Source: Aureimonas endophytica
Lineage (GTDB): Bacteria > Pseudomonadota > Alphaproteobacteria > Rhizobiales > Rhizobiaceae
Reading direction: 5' to 3'
NCBI RefSeq assembly: GCF_014642635.1
Contig: NZ_BMIQ01000006.1
Span: 186,001 to 250,000, forward strand
DNA length: 64,000 nt
The position numbers and the translations under genes are program-made. Position 1 is the first letter of the stretch; every line of letters starts with the position of its first letter. The notes beneath the pieces are model-generated. The model saw only the letters and a program-made list of their open reading frames with translations. It ran no database searches and was not told the origin of the DNA. Below are positions 27,208 through 35,298 of the stretch, piece by piece.

Positions 27208-29058
27208 GTGCAGAAGACGCCGATGAGCCGGATCTCCTTCGCCCTCGCCCTGGCGGCGGCCGTCGCGCTGCCGGGCGCGAGCCTTGCCGCGCCGAGCGGC
27301 GAGGCGCCGAAAGCCGCCGAACGCCCGGCGCCGGGCATCGCCTCGCAGACCCTGTCGGGCGCCTATCTCGCGGCGAAATCGGCCCAGCTCGGCGGCGATC
27401 TCGACGCCGCCACCAGCTATTTCGAGGAGGCGCTGCGGATCGACCCGACGGCGCAGCTCCTGCAGCAGGACGCGATGTTCGCCTTTCTCGCGAACGGCCA
27501 GTTCGCCAAGGGCGTCGAGCTCGCGGCCAAGCTGCGCGACGACGCGGAGGCCGGCAAGGTGGCCCGCATCGCGCTCGGCATCGACGCGCTGGTCAAGGGC
27601 GACTGGGGCGGGGCGATCGAACAGCTCGACATTCTCGACCCGAGCGATCTCGACGCGCTGCTGCTCGGCCATCTCTCCGCCTGGGCCGACCAGGGCGCGG
27701 GCCGCACCAACGATGCGCTGTCGCGCATCGGCGACCTGAAGAAGGCGAGCTGGTATCCGGTCTTCAACAACTATCAGGCCGGCCTCGTCGCCTTCGTCGC
27801 CGGACGGCAGGATTCGGCGCGGCGCCTGCTCGGCAAGGTCGTGGAGGACCGCGGCAGCGCCCAGACCTCGCCGGACGCCTTCATGGGCGCCGTCGAGGCT
27901 CTCGCCCGCATCGACGCGCGCGCCGGCAAGAAGAAGGAGGCGCTCCAGACCATCAACAAGGGTCTGGCGCTTGCCGAGAACTACGAGCCGCTGGCCTTCC
28001 TGAAGTCGCAGATCGAGAAGGGCGTCGCGGTGGAGCCGCCCGTCACCTCCGTTCAGGAGGGCGCGGCCGAGACGCTCTACATCCTCGGCCAGGCGATCAA
28101 TCGCGGCGAAGGCCAGCAGGTCGCCATCCTCTATTTCCAGCTCGCCCGCGCCCTCGACGCCCGCAATCCGCAGCTCCTCGTGGCGCTCGCCGGCATCGCC
28201 GAGCGCGCCAGCCGCTATGACGAGGCGATCAACTACTATCGCGACGTGCCGGAAAGCTCGGCGTTGCGCCGCACCGCCGATCTCCAGATCGGCCTCGATC
28301 TCTGGTCGGCCGGCCGCAAGGACGAGGCGAAGGCCCATCTCGAAAAGGCCGTCGCGACCTATCCCGACGATCTCCAGGCCTATCTCGCCTATGCCGACAT
28401 CCTGTCCTCCTCGAAGGACTACAAGGCCATGGCCGATACGCTCGACAAGGCGGTGACGCTCGCCGCGCGCAGCAATCGGGAAACCTGGAACATCTACTAT
28501 CAGCGCGGCATCGCCTTCGAGCGCATCAAGGAATGGCCGAAGGCGGAGGCCGATTTCCGCAAGGCGCTGAAGCTCTCGCCCAACCAGCCGCAGGTCCTCA
28601 ACTATCTCGGCTATTCCTGGGTCGACATGAACCTGAATCTCGACGAGGGGCTGAAGTTCATCAAGACCGCCGTCGATCTGCGGCCGAACGACGGCTACAT
28701 CGTCGATTCGCTCGGCTGGGCCTATTACCGCCTCGCCCGCTTCGACGACGCGGTGGAGCAGCTGGAGCGCGCCGTCCTGCTGAACCCCGCCGATCCGACG
28801 ATCAACGACCATCTGGGCGATGCCTATTGGCAGGTCGGGCGCACGCGCGAGGCCCGTTTCCAGTGGCAGCGGGCGCTGGTCGGCGATCCGAAGCCCGAGC
28901 CGGCCGACATCGCCCGCATCGAGGCGAAGCTGAAGGACGGGCTGCCCGCCGCCGGCCGCAAGGCCGAGGCGACGGACAGCGCGCCGGTGCCCGCCCAGAA
29001 CCGCGCCGAGACCGCGCCCGCCGCCGGCCACGGCGCCAAGCCCTCGAAGATCCGCTGA
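27208..29058 (+). CDS. Exported tetratricopeptide-repeat protein
   Basis: A 616-residue protein with an N-terminal signal peptide (about residues 6-28, ending SLAAP) and many TPR units through most of its length; clear helical pairs occur at GAYLAAKSAQLGGDLDAATSYF (near 50), YYQRGIAFERIKEWPKAEADF and GWAYYRLARFDDAVEQLERAV. A disordered alanine/proline-rich tail follows. I choose GTG 27208 because AAGAGGA lies seven bases upstream; ATG 27223 is the alternative. Homologues near ispE in rhizobia are scaffold-type periplasmic proteins of unknown role. Its stop overlaps the ispE start. Confidence 0.88.
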   Translation: MQKTPMSRISFALALAAAVALPGASLAAPSGEAPKAAERPAPGIASQTLSGAYLAAKSAQLGGDLDAATSYFEEALRIDPTAQLLQQDAMFAFLANGQFAKGVELAAKLRDDAEAGKVARIALGIDALVKGDWGGAIEQLDILDPSDLDALLLGHLSAWADQGAGRTNDALSRIGDLKKASWYPVFNNYQAGLVAFVAGRQDSARRLLGKVVEDRGSAQTSPDAFMGAVEALARIDARAGKKKEALQTINKGLALAENYEPLAFLKSQIEKGVAVEPPVTSVQEGAAETLYILGQAINRGEGQQVAILYFQLARALDARNPQLLVALAGIAERASRYDEAINYYRDVPESSALRRTADLQIGLDLWSAGRKDEAKAHLEKAVATYPDDLQAYLAYADILSSSKDYKAMADTLDKAVTLAARSNRETWNIYYQRGIAFERIKEWPKAEADFRKALKLSPNQPQVLNYLGYSWVDMNLNLDEGLKFIKTAVDLRPNDGYIVDSLGWAYYRLARFDDAVEQLERAVLLNPADPTINDHLGDAYWQVGRTREARFQWQRALVGDPKPEPADIARIEAKLKDGLPAAGRKAEATDSAPVPAQNRAETAPAAGHGAKPSKIR

Positions 29059-29987
29059 GCGCCGCGGCCGAGACCGCGCGCGAGCGGATCGCCCTGCCCG
29101 CCGGCGCGGTCCTCGCGCCGGCTAAGGTCAATCTCGCTCTCCATGTCACCGGACGGCGGCCGGACGGCTATCACATCCTGTCGAGCCTCGTCGCCTTCGC
29201 CTCCGGCGCGGCAGGCGACCGGCTGACGGCGCGCTCAGCCGCAGAGGACGCTCTCGACCTGACCGGCCCCTTTGCCGCCGCGCTGGCGGCGAGCCTGCCG
29301 GATGGCGGCGCGAACATCCTGGCGGAAACCCTGGCGCTCGCCCGCCGCGTCGCGGCCCGTCAGGACGCCGAGCTTCCGCCCCTTCATCTCGTTCTCGACA
29401 AGCGTCTGCCGATCGCCTCCGGCATCGGCGGCGGCTCGGCCGATGCCGCCGCCCTCCTCCGCCTCGTCGGCGAGGCCTGTCCGAGGCTCGCGGCCCCGCT
29501 CGCCGAGGCCGCGCTCGCGCTCGGCGCCGACGTGCCGATGTGCCTTGCCGGTCGTGCGGCGCGGATCGGCGGCATCGGCGAAAGCATCGAGCCGCTGCAA
29601 GACTTCCCGAGCGTCGCGGCGGTGCTGGTCAATCCGGGTGTGCCGGTCGCGACGCCGCTGGTCTTCGCCCGGCTGGAGCGCCGCGACAATCCGCCGATGC
29701 CGCCTCTGCCGAAGCTCGCCGATCTCGGCGCTTTGCTCGCCTATCTCGAAGACACGCGCAACGATCTGGAGCCGCCGGCGGTGGCGCTCGCCCCGGCGAT
29801 CGGCGCGGCGCGCGCCGCCCTCGTTTCGGGTGGCGCCGGTTTCGCCCGCATGTCCGGCTCGGGCGCGACGGTCTTCGGCCTCTTCGGCGACGATGCGGCG
29901 GCCGCGCGCGCGGCGGCCGCGATCCGCGCCGCCGAGCCCGGCTGGTGGTGCGTCCCGACCCGGCTCGGGGAGGCACAGCCGGCATGA
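29055..29987 (+). CDS. ispE: 4-diphosphocytidyl-2-C-methyl-D-erythritol kinase, apparent CTG start
   Basis: MEP-pathway kinase of the GHMP family. About 310 residues: APAKVNLALHV with the active-site lysine near the N terminus, the ATP loop PIASGIGGGSADAAA, and LGADVPMCL with the catalytic aspartate. No ATG, GTG or TTG occurs in frame between the upstream TPR gene and the APAKVNL motif. The CTG at 29055, which overlaps the TPR stop as CTGA and has GAAG a few bases upstream, is the best start. An in-frame GTG at 28863 would add 64 arginine-rich residues from the TPR antiphase and is rejected. The stop overlaps moaB as ATGA. Confidence 0.9.
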   Translation: MSAAAETARERIALPAGAVLAPAKVNLALHVTGRRPDGYHILSSLVAFASGAAGDRLTARSAAEDALDLTGPFAAALAASLPDGGANILAETLALARRVAARQDAELPPLHLVLDKRLPIASGIGGGSADAAALLRLVGEACPRLAAPLAEAALALGADVPMCLAGRAARIGGIGESIEPLQDFPSVAAVLVNPGVPVATPLVFARLERRDNPPMPPLPKLADLGALLAYLEDTRNDLEPPAVALAPAIGAARAALVSGGAGFARMSGSGATVFGLFGDDAAAARAAAAIRAAEPGWWCVPTRLGEAQPA

Positions 29988-30526
29988 GCGAGCGCGCCTT
30001 CGTTCCCCTCGGCATCGCCGTCCTCACCATATCGGACAGCCGCAGTTTGGCGGAGGACCGGTCCGGCGCGACCCTCGCCGAGCGGATCGTCGCGGCCGGC
30101 CACCGGCTCGCCGACCGCCGCATCGTGCCGGACGACATTCCGGCGATCCGCGACACGGTGCTCGCCTGGTCGAAGGACGCGGCGATCGACGCGATCGTCA
30201 CCACCGGCGGCACCGGCTTCACCGGCCGCGACGTGACGCCGGAGGCGCTGGAGCCTTTGTTCGAGAAGCGGATGGACGGCTTCTCAGCCGTCTTCCACCG
30301 CGTCTCCTTCGAGAAGATCGGCACCTCGACCATCCAGTCGCGGGCGACGGGCGGCGTCGTGAACGCCACCTTCGTCTTCGCCCTGCCCGGCTCGCCCGGC
30401 GCCTGCCGCGACGGCTGGGACCTGATCCTGAAGGACCAGCTCGACTACCGGCACAAGCCGTGCAACTTCGTCGAGATCATGCCGCGCCTCGACGAGCATC
30501 TGCGCCGCGAGGGCCGCGCCCTCTGA
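29984..30526 (+). CDS. moaB: Molybdenum cofactor biosynthesis protein B
   Basis: A 180-residue molybdopterin adenylyltransferase-fold protein (MoaB/MogA family). Contains VTTGGTGFTGRDVTPEAL and the LPGSPGACRDGWDLIL motif that bind molybdopterin. Family members bind or adenylylate molybdopterin; MoaB homologues do the latter where MogA is absent. The ATG overlaps the ispE stop (ATGA) and is preceded by GGGGAGG. Third gene of the TPR-ispE-moaB series, all with translational overlap. Confidence 0.93.
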   Translation: MSERAFVPLGIAVLTISDSRSLAEDRSGATLAERIVAAGHRLADRRIVPDDIPAIRDTVLAWSKDAAIDAIVTTGGTGFTGRDVTPEALEPLFEKRMDGFSAVFHRVSFEKIGTSTIQSRATGGVVNATFVFALPGSPGACRDGWDLILKDQLDYRHKPCNFVEIMPRLDEHLRREGRAL

Positions 30527-30539
30527 TCGGGCGCGGGTG

Positions 30540-31160
30540 TCAGAGCGGACGGAGCGACGGCCCGATCTCGCGCCGGTCGATGATCCGGTCGATCAGCCCC
30601 CATTCCAAGGCTTCCTCCGCCGTCATGAAGCGGTCGCGGTCGAGCGTGCGCTCCACCTCGTCGTAGGAGCGCGCGCAATGCTCGGCATAGAGCCGGGTCA
30701 TGCGGTGCTTGGTGCGGCGCATCTCGTCGGCATGGATCAGGAAATCCGAGGCCTGGCCCTGGAAGCCGCCGAGCGGCTGGTGGACATGGAGGCTGGCATT
30801 GGGCAGCGCCGCCCGGCAGCCCGGCTCGCCGCCCATCAGAAGGAACGAGCCCATCGAGCGGGCGGTGCCCATGCAGAGCGTGTGCACCGGGGCCGTCACG
30901 TAGCGCATCGTATCGTACATCGCGAGGCCGCTGGTGATCACGCCGCCATAGGAATTGATGTAGAGATAGATCGGCTTCTGCGGGTTCTCGGCTTCGAGGA
31001 ACAGGAGCTGCGCGCAGACCAGCGCCGCGATCCCGTCATTCACCTCGCCATTGAGGAAGATGATCCGCTCGCGCAGCAGCCGCGAATAGATGTCGAAGGA
31101 TCGCTCCCCCCGGCTCGACTGCTCGACCACCATGGGGACGAGTTGCATCGCTTCGCGCAT
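30540..31160 (-). CDS. clpP: ATP-dependent Clp protease proteolytic subunit
   Basis: A 206-residue serine protease subunit; rings of ClpP degrade substrates fed by ClpA/ClpX. The triad is intact: Ser102 in [11 protein letters not shown], His127 in HVHQPLGG and Asp174 in [13 protein letters not shown]. The oxyanion loop motif normally written NSPGG is NSYGG here (residues 69-73), a deviation. The GTARSM context also differs from GQAASM, indicating a paralogue rather than the main ClpP. No clpX lies nearby. Start 31160 has AGGGAG eight bases upstream. Converges with moaB. Confidence 0.92.
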   Translation of the reverse strand: MREAMQLVPMVVEQSSRGERSFDIYSRLLRERIIFLNGEVNDGIAALVCAQLLFLEAENPQKPIYLYINSYGGVITSGLAMYDTMRYVTAPVHTLCMGTARSMGSFLLMGGEPGCRAALPNASLHVHQPLGGFQGQASDFLIHADEMRRTKHRMTRLYAEHCARSYDEVERTLDRDRFMTAEEALEWGLIDRIIDRREIGPSLRPL

Positions 31161-31202
31161 CGGCGAACTCCCTGCCTGCAAAGATGTGAGGGTCGAGGCG
31201 GC

Positions 31203-31559
31203 TTAGGCGGCGCGCCGCGCGGCCGGCCGGTTGCCGTTCGCCGCCATGAGCGCCCGCCCGGCCCCGGCTTCGGCCAGCCGGTGGACGATGCGCAGATGCG
31301 TGCCGCCCACGGCATTGGGGGAAAGCTCGAAGGTGACGACGCTTTCCGCGAAGGGCATGTCGCGGTCCCGCAGCCGGTAGCACGCCTCGCGGCCGGGCGT
31401 CGCCGCGACCGGCTCCGGATCGGCGAGCACCGCCTCCGGCAGCCAGCGCTCGCGATAAGCCGGGATGCTGATCGCCCGCCAGACCTTGTCCGGCGCGGCA
31501 TCGAGCTCGCATTCGAAGACGAGGGCGTCCTGGTCGGTCTCGGCGGTCGGCTCGGTCAT
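31203..31559 (-). CDS. SRPBCC / AHSA1-like domain protein
   Basis: A 118-residue START-like domain protein of the AHSA1 (activator of Hsp90 ATPase homologue) subgroup. It begins FECELDAAPDKVWRAISIPAYRERWL, the usual opening strand and helix, and ends with a conserved helix. Such proteins bind small hydrophobic ligands. Its start overlaps the stop of the upstream ArsR-type gene as ATGA, the common ArsR-AHSA1 gene pairing, so they are co-translated. Ligand unknown. Confidence 0.88.
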   Translation of the reverse strand: MTEPTAETDQDALVFECELDAAPDKVWRAISIPAYRERWLPEAVLADPEPVAATPGREACYRLRDRDMPFAESVVTFELSPNAVGGTHLRIVHRLAEAGAGRALMAANGNRPAARRAA

Positions 31560-31870
31560 TGATCCATGTCCTTCAAGACGTCCTGCAAGGCCGCAATCCG
31601 GGCGGGCCAGAAGGCGCGATATTTCCGCAGCCAGCCGAGGACGAGGAGCAGCCCTTCCGGATCGACCTCGTAGAGCACGAACCGCCCCTGCCGCTCCTCC
31701 CGCACCAGCCGCGCGGCGCGCAGCACCGCCAGATGCTGCGACATCGCCGGCTGGCTGATCGCCATGCCCTCGCGTAAGGCGCTGGCATGCGCCCCGCCCT
31801 CGGCGAGCTTCTCGAAGATCGCCCGGCGGGTCGGATCGGCCAGCGCCTTGAAGACCTCGTTCTCCATCAT
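31556..31870 (-). CDS. ArsR-family transcriptional repressor
   Basis: A 104-residue winged-helix protein (VFKALADPTRRAIFEKL, then MSQHLAVLRAARLVREERQGRFVLYEV, the recognition helix and wing). There are no cysteine-pair metal sites of ArsR/SmtB type, matching the SdpR/AHSA1-associated subgroup. It probably represses itself and the overlapping SRPBCC gene through the operator at 31880-31895. No good ribosome site is visible; the operator sits only nine bases before the ATG. A second ATG follows immediately (31867). Confidence 0.93.
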   Translation of the reverse strand: MMENEVFKALADPTRRAIFEKLAEGGAHASALREGMAISQPAMSQHLAVLRAARLVREERQGRFVLYEVDPEGLLLVLGWLRKYRAFWPARIAALQDVLKDMDQ

Positions 31871-31879
31871 GGAAGACAG

Positions 31880-31895
31880 ATAAGCAAATACTTAT
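31880..31895. promoter_or_regulatory. Predicted operator of the ArsR-family repressor
   Basis: ATAAGCAAATACTTAT, with 5-bp inverted arms ATAAG/CTTAT around a six-base centre, stands out as a short AT-rich palindrome in GC-rich sequence directly in front of the arsR-like start. It has the form of operators for ArsR/AHSA1-type repressors (AAGCAAnnnn-type core). Confidence 0.55.
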
Positions 31896-31934
31896 GCGAT
31901 GCGCAAGCGTGGCGATGCGTTCGGCGGGTGGAAT

Positions 31935-32399
31935 TCAGCGATGGGCCGCTCGAATGGAGAGAAAGCTCGCGCGATCCCAGGCAAGGGCGGCGCCGATACC
32001 CAATGCATAGGCAAGAATGTTCCAGGGCGAGAAGATGCGGCCGAATAGTAAGGCACCGGCCGTCGTCAGCCGAAAAGCGTCGAGCCAGGGAGCATGATAG
32101 AGGCGGAACAGTTCGACGGCGATGGCCGTGCCCATGGCGGCGGCGGCGTTGACCGTCCGCGGCCGGCGGGGAGCGAGAGCGGCCAGAAGCAAATAGACCA
32201 TGCTGCCCCAAAGAAGGGAGCCGCCATATTTGACGATGAGGAAGGGCAAACCAAGCCGATAGCCGCCGATCCGCAAGGCGAGACCTGCCAGGATCACCGC
32301 GCAAGCCGCCGCGAGCCGCGAAAGGCGACGACGGTTCGTCGCATGAGGGCTGTGCGGTTTCGCCGAGGTTGCATTATGCTCCAGCGAATCTCGATCCAT
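31935..32399 (-). CDS. DUF2809 membrane protein
   Basis: A 154-residue protein with four hydrophobic segments and the DUF2809 signatures: a KYxGSLLWGSMVYLLLA region and ELFRLYHAPWLDAFRLTTAGALLFGRIFSPWNILAYALG. Function unknown. Start 32399 has AAGGAAG six bases upstream. It diverges from the interrupted DUF817 gene with only 38 bases between. Composition is clearly poorer in GC than the surroundings, suggesting acquisition of the pair. Confidence 0.85.
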   Translation of the reverse strand: MDRDSLEHNATSAKPHSPHATNRRRLSRLAAACAVILAGLALRIGGYRLGLPFLIVKYGGSLLWGSMVYLLLAALAPRRPRTVNAAAAMGTAIAVELFRLYHAPWLDAFRLTTAGALLFGRIFSPWNILAYALGIGAALAWDRASFLSIRAAHR

Positions 32400-32437
32400 C
32401 CCGTCTTCCTTCGAGTTCGAACGGCTCACCCATTCCC

Positions 32438-33310
32438 ATGTCCTCTTTCACCGGCCGGCGAGCCACTTTGCTGGAGACGATCGACCACGGCCTGCTTGTC
32501 ACAGAGCCGCGCCCCGATCTTCGCGGCCTGCATCGCATCCTCGTCGAGTTGCTTTTCTTCGGACTGAAGGAGGCGCGAGCCTGCCTGTTCGCCGGACTCT
32601 TCTTCCTCGCGATCTTCATCGTCCCGCGCCACGGACTGTCGGGCATACCGCGCTACGATCTGCTGCTCGCGATCGCGCTCGCCATTCAGGGCTGGATGCT
32701 CTGGAGAGGTATCGAGACCTTAGACGAAGCGAAGACGGTTCTCCTGTTCCACATCGCCGGTTTCGGGCTCGAAGCCTTCAAGACGTCCGGCGCGATCCAG
32801 TCCTGGTCCTATGCCGATTTCGCCTAGACGAAACTCTTCGGCGTGCCGCTCTTCTCGGGTTTCATGTATGCGGCCGTCGGCTCCTACATCATCCAGGCTT
32901 GGCGTCTTCTGGATCTCAGGATTCGGCATCATCCGCCTTATAGGCTGGCCGTTGTCGTAGCGGTCGCGATCTATGCGAATTTCTTTCTGCACCACTATCT
33001 CGGCGATTATCGCTGGTACATCGCCGCCGCCGTGCTGGGGCTCTATGCCCGAACCACTGTCGTCTTCCGCCCTTACGACCGGGATCGACGCATGCCGCTC
33101 CTGGTCGGTTTCCTGCTCGTCGGCTTCTTTATCTGGCTGGCCGAGAATCTCAGCACGTTGTTCGGCATCTGGCGCTATCCGAGCCAGCTGCACCATTGGT
33201 CGCTCGTCCATCTCGGGAAATGGAGTTCATGGTCGCTTCTCGTCATCATGTCCTTCACGATCGTCGCCAATCTGAAGCATCTCAAGGAACGCATCCATAT
33301 TCCCGAATAA
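32438..33310 (+). pseudogene. DUF817 membrane protein gene interrupted by an in-frame TAG
   Basis: Two adjacent open segments in the same frame, 32438-32824 and 32828-33310, together encode a complete multi-helix DUF817 protein of about 290 residues. Only TAG at 32825-32827 (codon 130) separates them, in the middle of the conserved stretch SYADFA-x-TKLFGVPLFSGFMYAAVGSY, where I expect tyrosine (TAC or TAT). All other conserved stretches are intact, so the lesion looks recent, or it is a sequencing error or suppressed codon. DUF817 function is unknown. No Shine-Dalgarno is visible before the ATG. Confidence 0.85.
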
Positions 33311-33476
33311 GGCGCAGGCGAACGGGCCGGGCAGACGCGTAGCGATCGACCAGGCCTTCGAACGCCGCAAGGGATCGGCGGCAAGCCGAGACCATAGGGC
33401 CCACAGACCGAGCGAACATCCGATCCTGTGCAGAAATCCCGGCGCGGCGATTGCAATCCTTCGCCCAGAGGGTCTG

Positions 33477-34496
33477 ATGGGACCGACTTCGACCCGTGAG
33501 CCAAAGCCCTTGCCGGACATCGCCGCCCTCGCCCCGCATGCCCATCAGGTCCTGAAGGAGGCCGAGATCGCCGGCCTGCCGAACCGCTATCGCGGCAAGG
33601 TGCGCGACAATTACGATCTGCCGGACGGCCGGCGCATCCTCGTCACCACCGACCGGATCAGCGCCTTCGACCGGCCGCTGGCCGTCATTCCGTTCAAGGG
33701 CGAGGTTCTGACGCGCATCGCGCGCTTCTGGTTCGAGCGGACGGAGGCGATCTGTCCGAACCATGTCCTCGCCTATCCGGACCCGAATGTCGTGGTCGGC
33801 CGCCGGCTCGACATCCTGCCGGTCGAGATCGTCGTGCGCGGCTATCTGGCGGGCACGACCTCGACCTCGATCCTCACCCGCTACCGGCAGGGCGCGCGCG
33901 AAGTCTACGGGCATCGCCTGCCGGACGGCCTGCGCCCCAACGAGGCGCTGCGGCAGGCGATCATCACGCCGACGACGAAGGCGGCGGATGGCGGGCATGA
34001 CGAGCCGCTGACCGAGGCGATGATCCTCGACCAGAGCCTCCTCACCGCCGACCAATGGCACACCGTTTCCGAAGCCGCCCTCGCGCTCTTCGCCGAGGGC
34101 CAGAGGCTCGCGGCCGAGCGCGGCCTGATCCTGGCGGATACGAAATACGAGTTCGGCACCGATGCCGAGGGCCGGATCGTGCTCGCCGACGAGATCCACA
34201 CGCCGGACAGCAGCCGCTACTGGTTCGCGGCGAGCTATGCCGAGCGCTTCGCGGCGGGCGAGCCACCGGAAAGCTTCGACAAGGACTTCGTGCGCAACTG
34301 GGTGGTGGCGCGCTGCGATCCCTATCGCGACCCGATCCCCGAAATCCCGGCCGAGGTGGTGCTGGAAGCGGCGGCGGTCTATCTGCGCGCCTTCGAGCTC
34401 ATCACCGGCGAGACCTTCGTCCTGCCCGACCCGGCCGAAGACCCGCTCGACCGCGTGCGGCGCAATCTGGCCGGCTATCTGGGCATGGCTCTTTAA
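33477..34496 (+). CDS. purC: Phosphoribosylaminoimidazolesuccinocarboxamide synthase (long form)
   Basis: SAICAR synthetase, the purine step that joins aspartate to CAIR. At 339 residues it is the longer form seen as a second copy in several rhizobia rather than the ~254-residue form encoded with purS/Q/L. Motifs include [25 protein letters not shown] and VRGYLAG near the N terminus, and the catalytic region [11 protein letters not shown] with [19 protein letters not shown] precedes the ATG by about five bases. No other purine genes adjoin. Confidence 0.95.
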   Translation: MGPTSTREPKPLPDIAALAPHAHQVLKEAEIAGLPNRYRGKVRDNYDLPDGRRILVTTDRISAFDRPLAVIPFKGEVLTRIARFWFERTEAICPNHVLAYPDPNVVVGRRLDILPVEIVVRGYLAGTTSTSILTRYRQGAREVYGHRLPDGLRPNEALRQAIITPTTKAADGGHDEPLTEAMILDQSLLTADQWHTVSEAALALFAEGQRLAAERGLILADTKYEFGTDAEGRIVLADEIHTPDSSRYWFAASYAERFAAGEPPESFDKDFVRNWVVARCDPYRDPIPEIPAEVVLEAAAVYLRAFELITGETFVLPDPAEDPLDRVRRNLAGYLGMAL

Positions 34497-34626
34497 GTCG
34501 AAAGACTTCCGGGCTCCGTCGCCCATCCCGATAGACGCCGGCCTCTCGATTCCGCCTGTCCTGTCACCGATCGCTCGATAGGCCTTCTCGGACGGGCGGA
34601 AGGCGGCCGGCCGCTTCGCCTCGCTC

Positions 34627-35145
34627 TCAATGCGGGCGCGGCCGGATCGTCGCGGCGAGGCGGGTCGCCGCCACGCCCTTCGCCAGATCCGCCAGCGCCC
34701 TGCCCGGCCGCAGGCGCGCAAGCGCTTCCGTCTTCGGGAGCAGGAGCCCCAGCCGCAGCGCGCCCGGGCGCCGGAACAGCTGCGCGGCGAAGGCGCGCGC
34801 CCCCTGGCGCGGCGGCGCGAAGCGCGCGGCGCGCGGCATGGCGCCGGCCGCGACATCGCCGAGATGCGTCGCGATGGCCTCCACCCATTCGGGCGCGAGG
34901 CGGGCGCCGGGCTCCAGCAGCATCAGCCAGTCGCCCTTGGCGCCGGCGAGAAGCTCCGGCAGCGCGCCGGCCCCGGCGATCCGGCAGCCGGCATGATCGG
35001 CGACCTTCCGCGCCGCTGTGTCGAGGCCGCAATCGACCACCACGACCTCGCGGACCAGACCTTCGATCGCGCCGGGCACCAGCGTCGCGAGGCTCGCCCC
35101 GAGCGGAGAGGCCTCCGCGCCACATTCGATTATCACCGTGATCAT
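34627..35145 (-). CDS. Short GT2-like glycosyltransferase-fold protein
   Basis: A 172-residue protein resembling the N-terminal half of family 2 glycosyltransferases: VTVIIECGAEA strand, then a VREVVVVDCGLD segment where a DxD or DGS would be expected, and GDWLMLLEPGARL. The canonical metal-binding DxD is not clear, so activity is uncertain. Rhizobial genomes carry a homologue beside the PA0069-type radical SAM gene. The C terminus is basic. It diverges from that gene with a 153-base gap. Confidence 0.65.
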   Translation of the reverse strand: MITVIIECGAEASPLGASLATLVPGAIEGLVREVVVVDCGLDTAARKVADHAGCRIAGAGALPELLAGAKGDWLMLLEPGARLAPEWVEAIATHLGDVAAGAMPRAARFAPPRQGARAFAAQLFRRPGALRLGLLLPKTEALARLRPGRALADLAKGVAATRLAATIRPRPH

Positions 35146-35223
35146 ATTACGCGCCCGGTGTGAGAGTTCCCAGATGCTTAGCCGAGCGCAGCGGCAACCG
35201 CCAGAACGAATGCGAATCAGTTT

Positions 35224-35238
35224 GTTCTTGTCTTGTTC
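35224..35238 (+). promoter_or_regulatory. LexA-type box, GTTC-N7-GTTC
   Basis: GTTC at 35224-35227 and GTTC at 35235-35238 are separated by exactly seven bases, the alphaproteobacterial SOS consensus. It overlaps a possible -35 (TTGTTC, 35233-35238) paired with TCTTAT (35255-35260) 16 bases downstream. A binding repressor there would block transcription of the radical SAM gene. Confidence 0.6.
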
Positions 35239-35268
35239 TCAATCCTCGATTAGGTCTTATCCCCAAGA

Positions 35269-35283
35269 GAACGAATCGAGAAT
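35269..35283 (+). promoter_or_regulatory. Second LexA-like box, GAAC-N7-GAAT
   Basis: GAAC (35269-35272), seven bases, GAAT (35280-35283): one mismatch from the GAAC-N7-GAAC form of the same SOS site, 30 bases downstream of the first box and just before the Shine-Dalgarno GGGGGAAG (35287-35294). Confidence 0.4.
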
Positions 35284-35298
35284 GCTGGGGGAAGACCC

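Noticed and set aside
28863-29054. GTG at 28863 as the ispE start
   Set aside because: Would add 64 arginine-rich residues lying in antiphase over the TPR gene; no IspE has such an extension.
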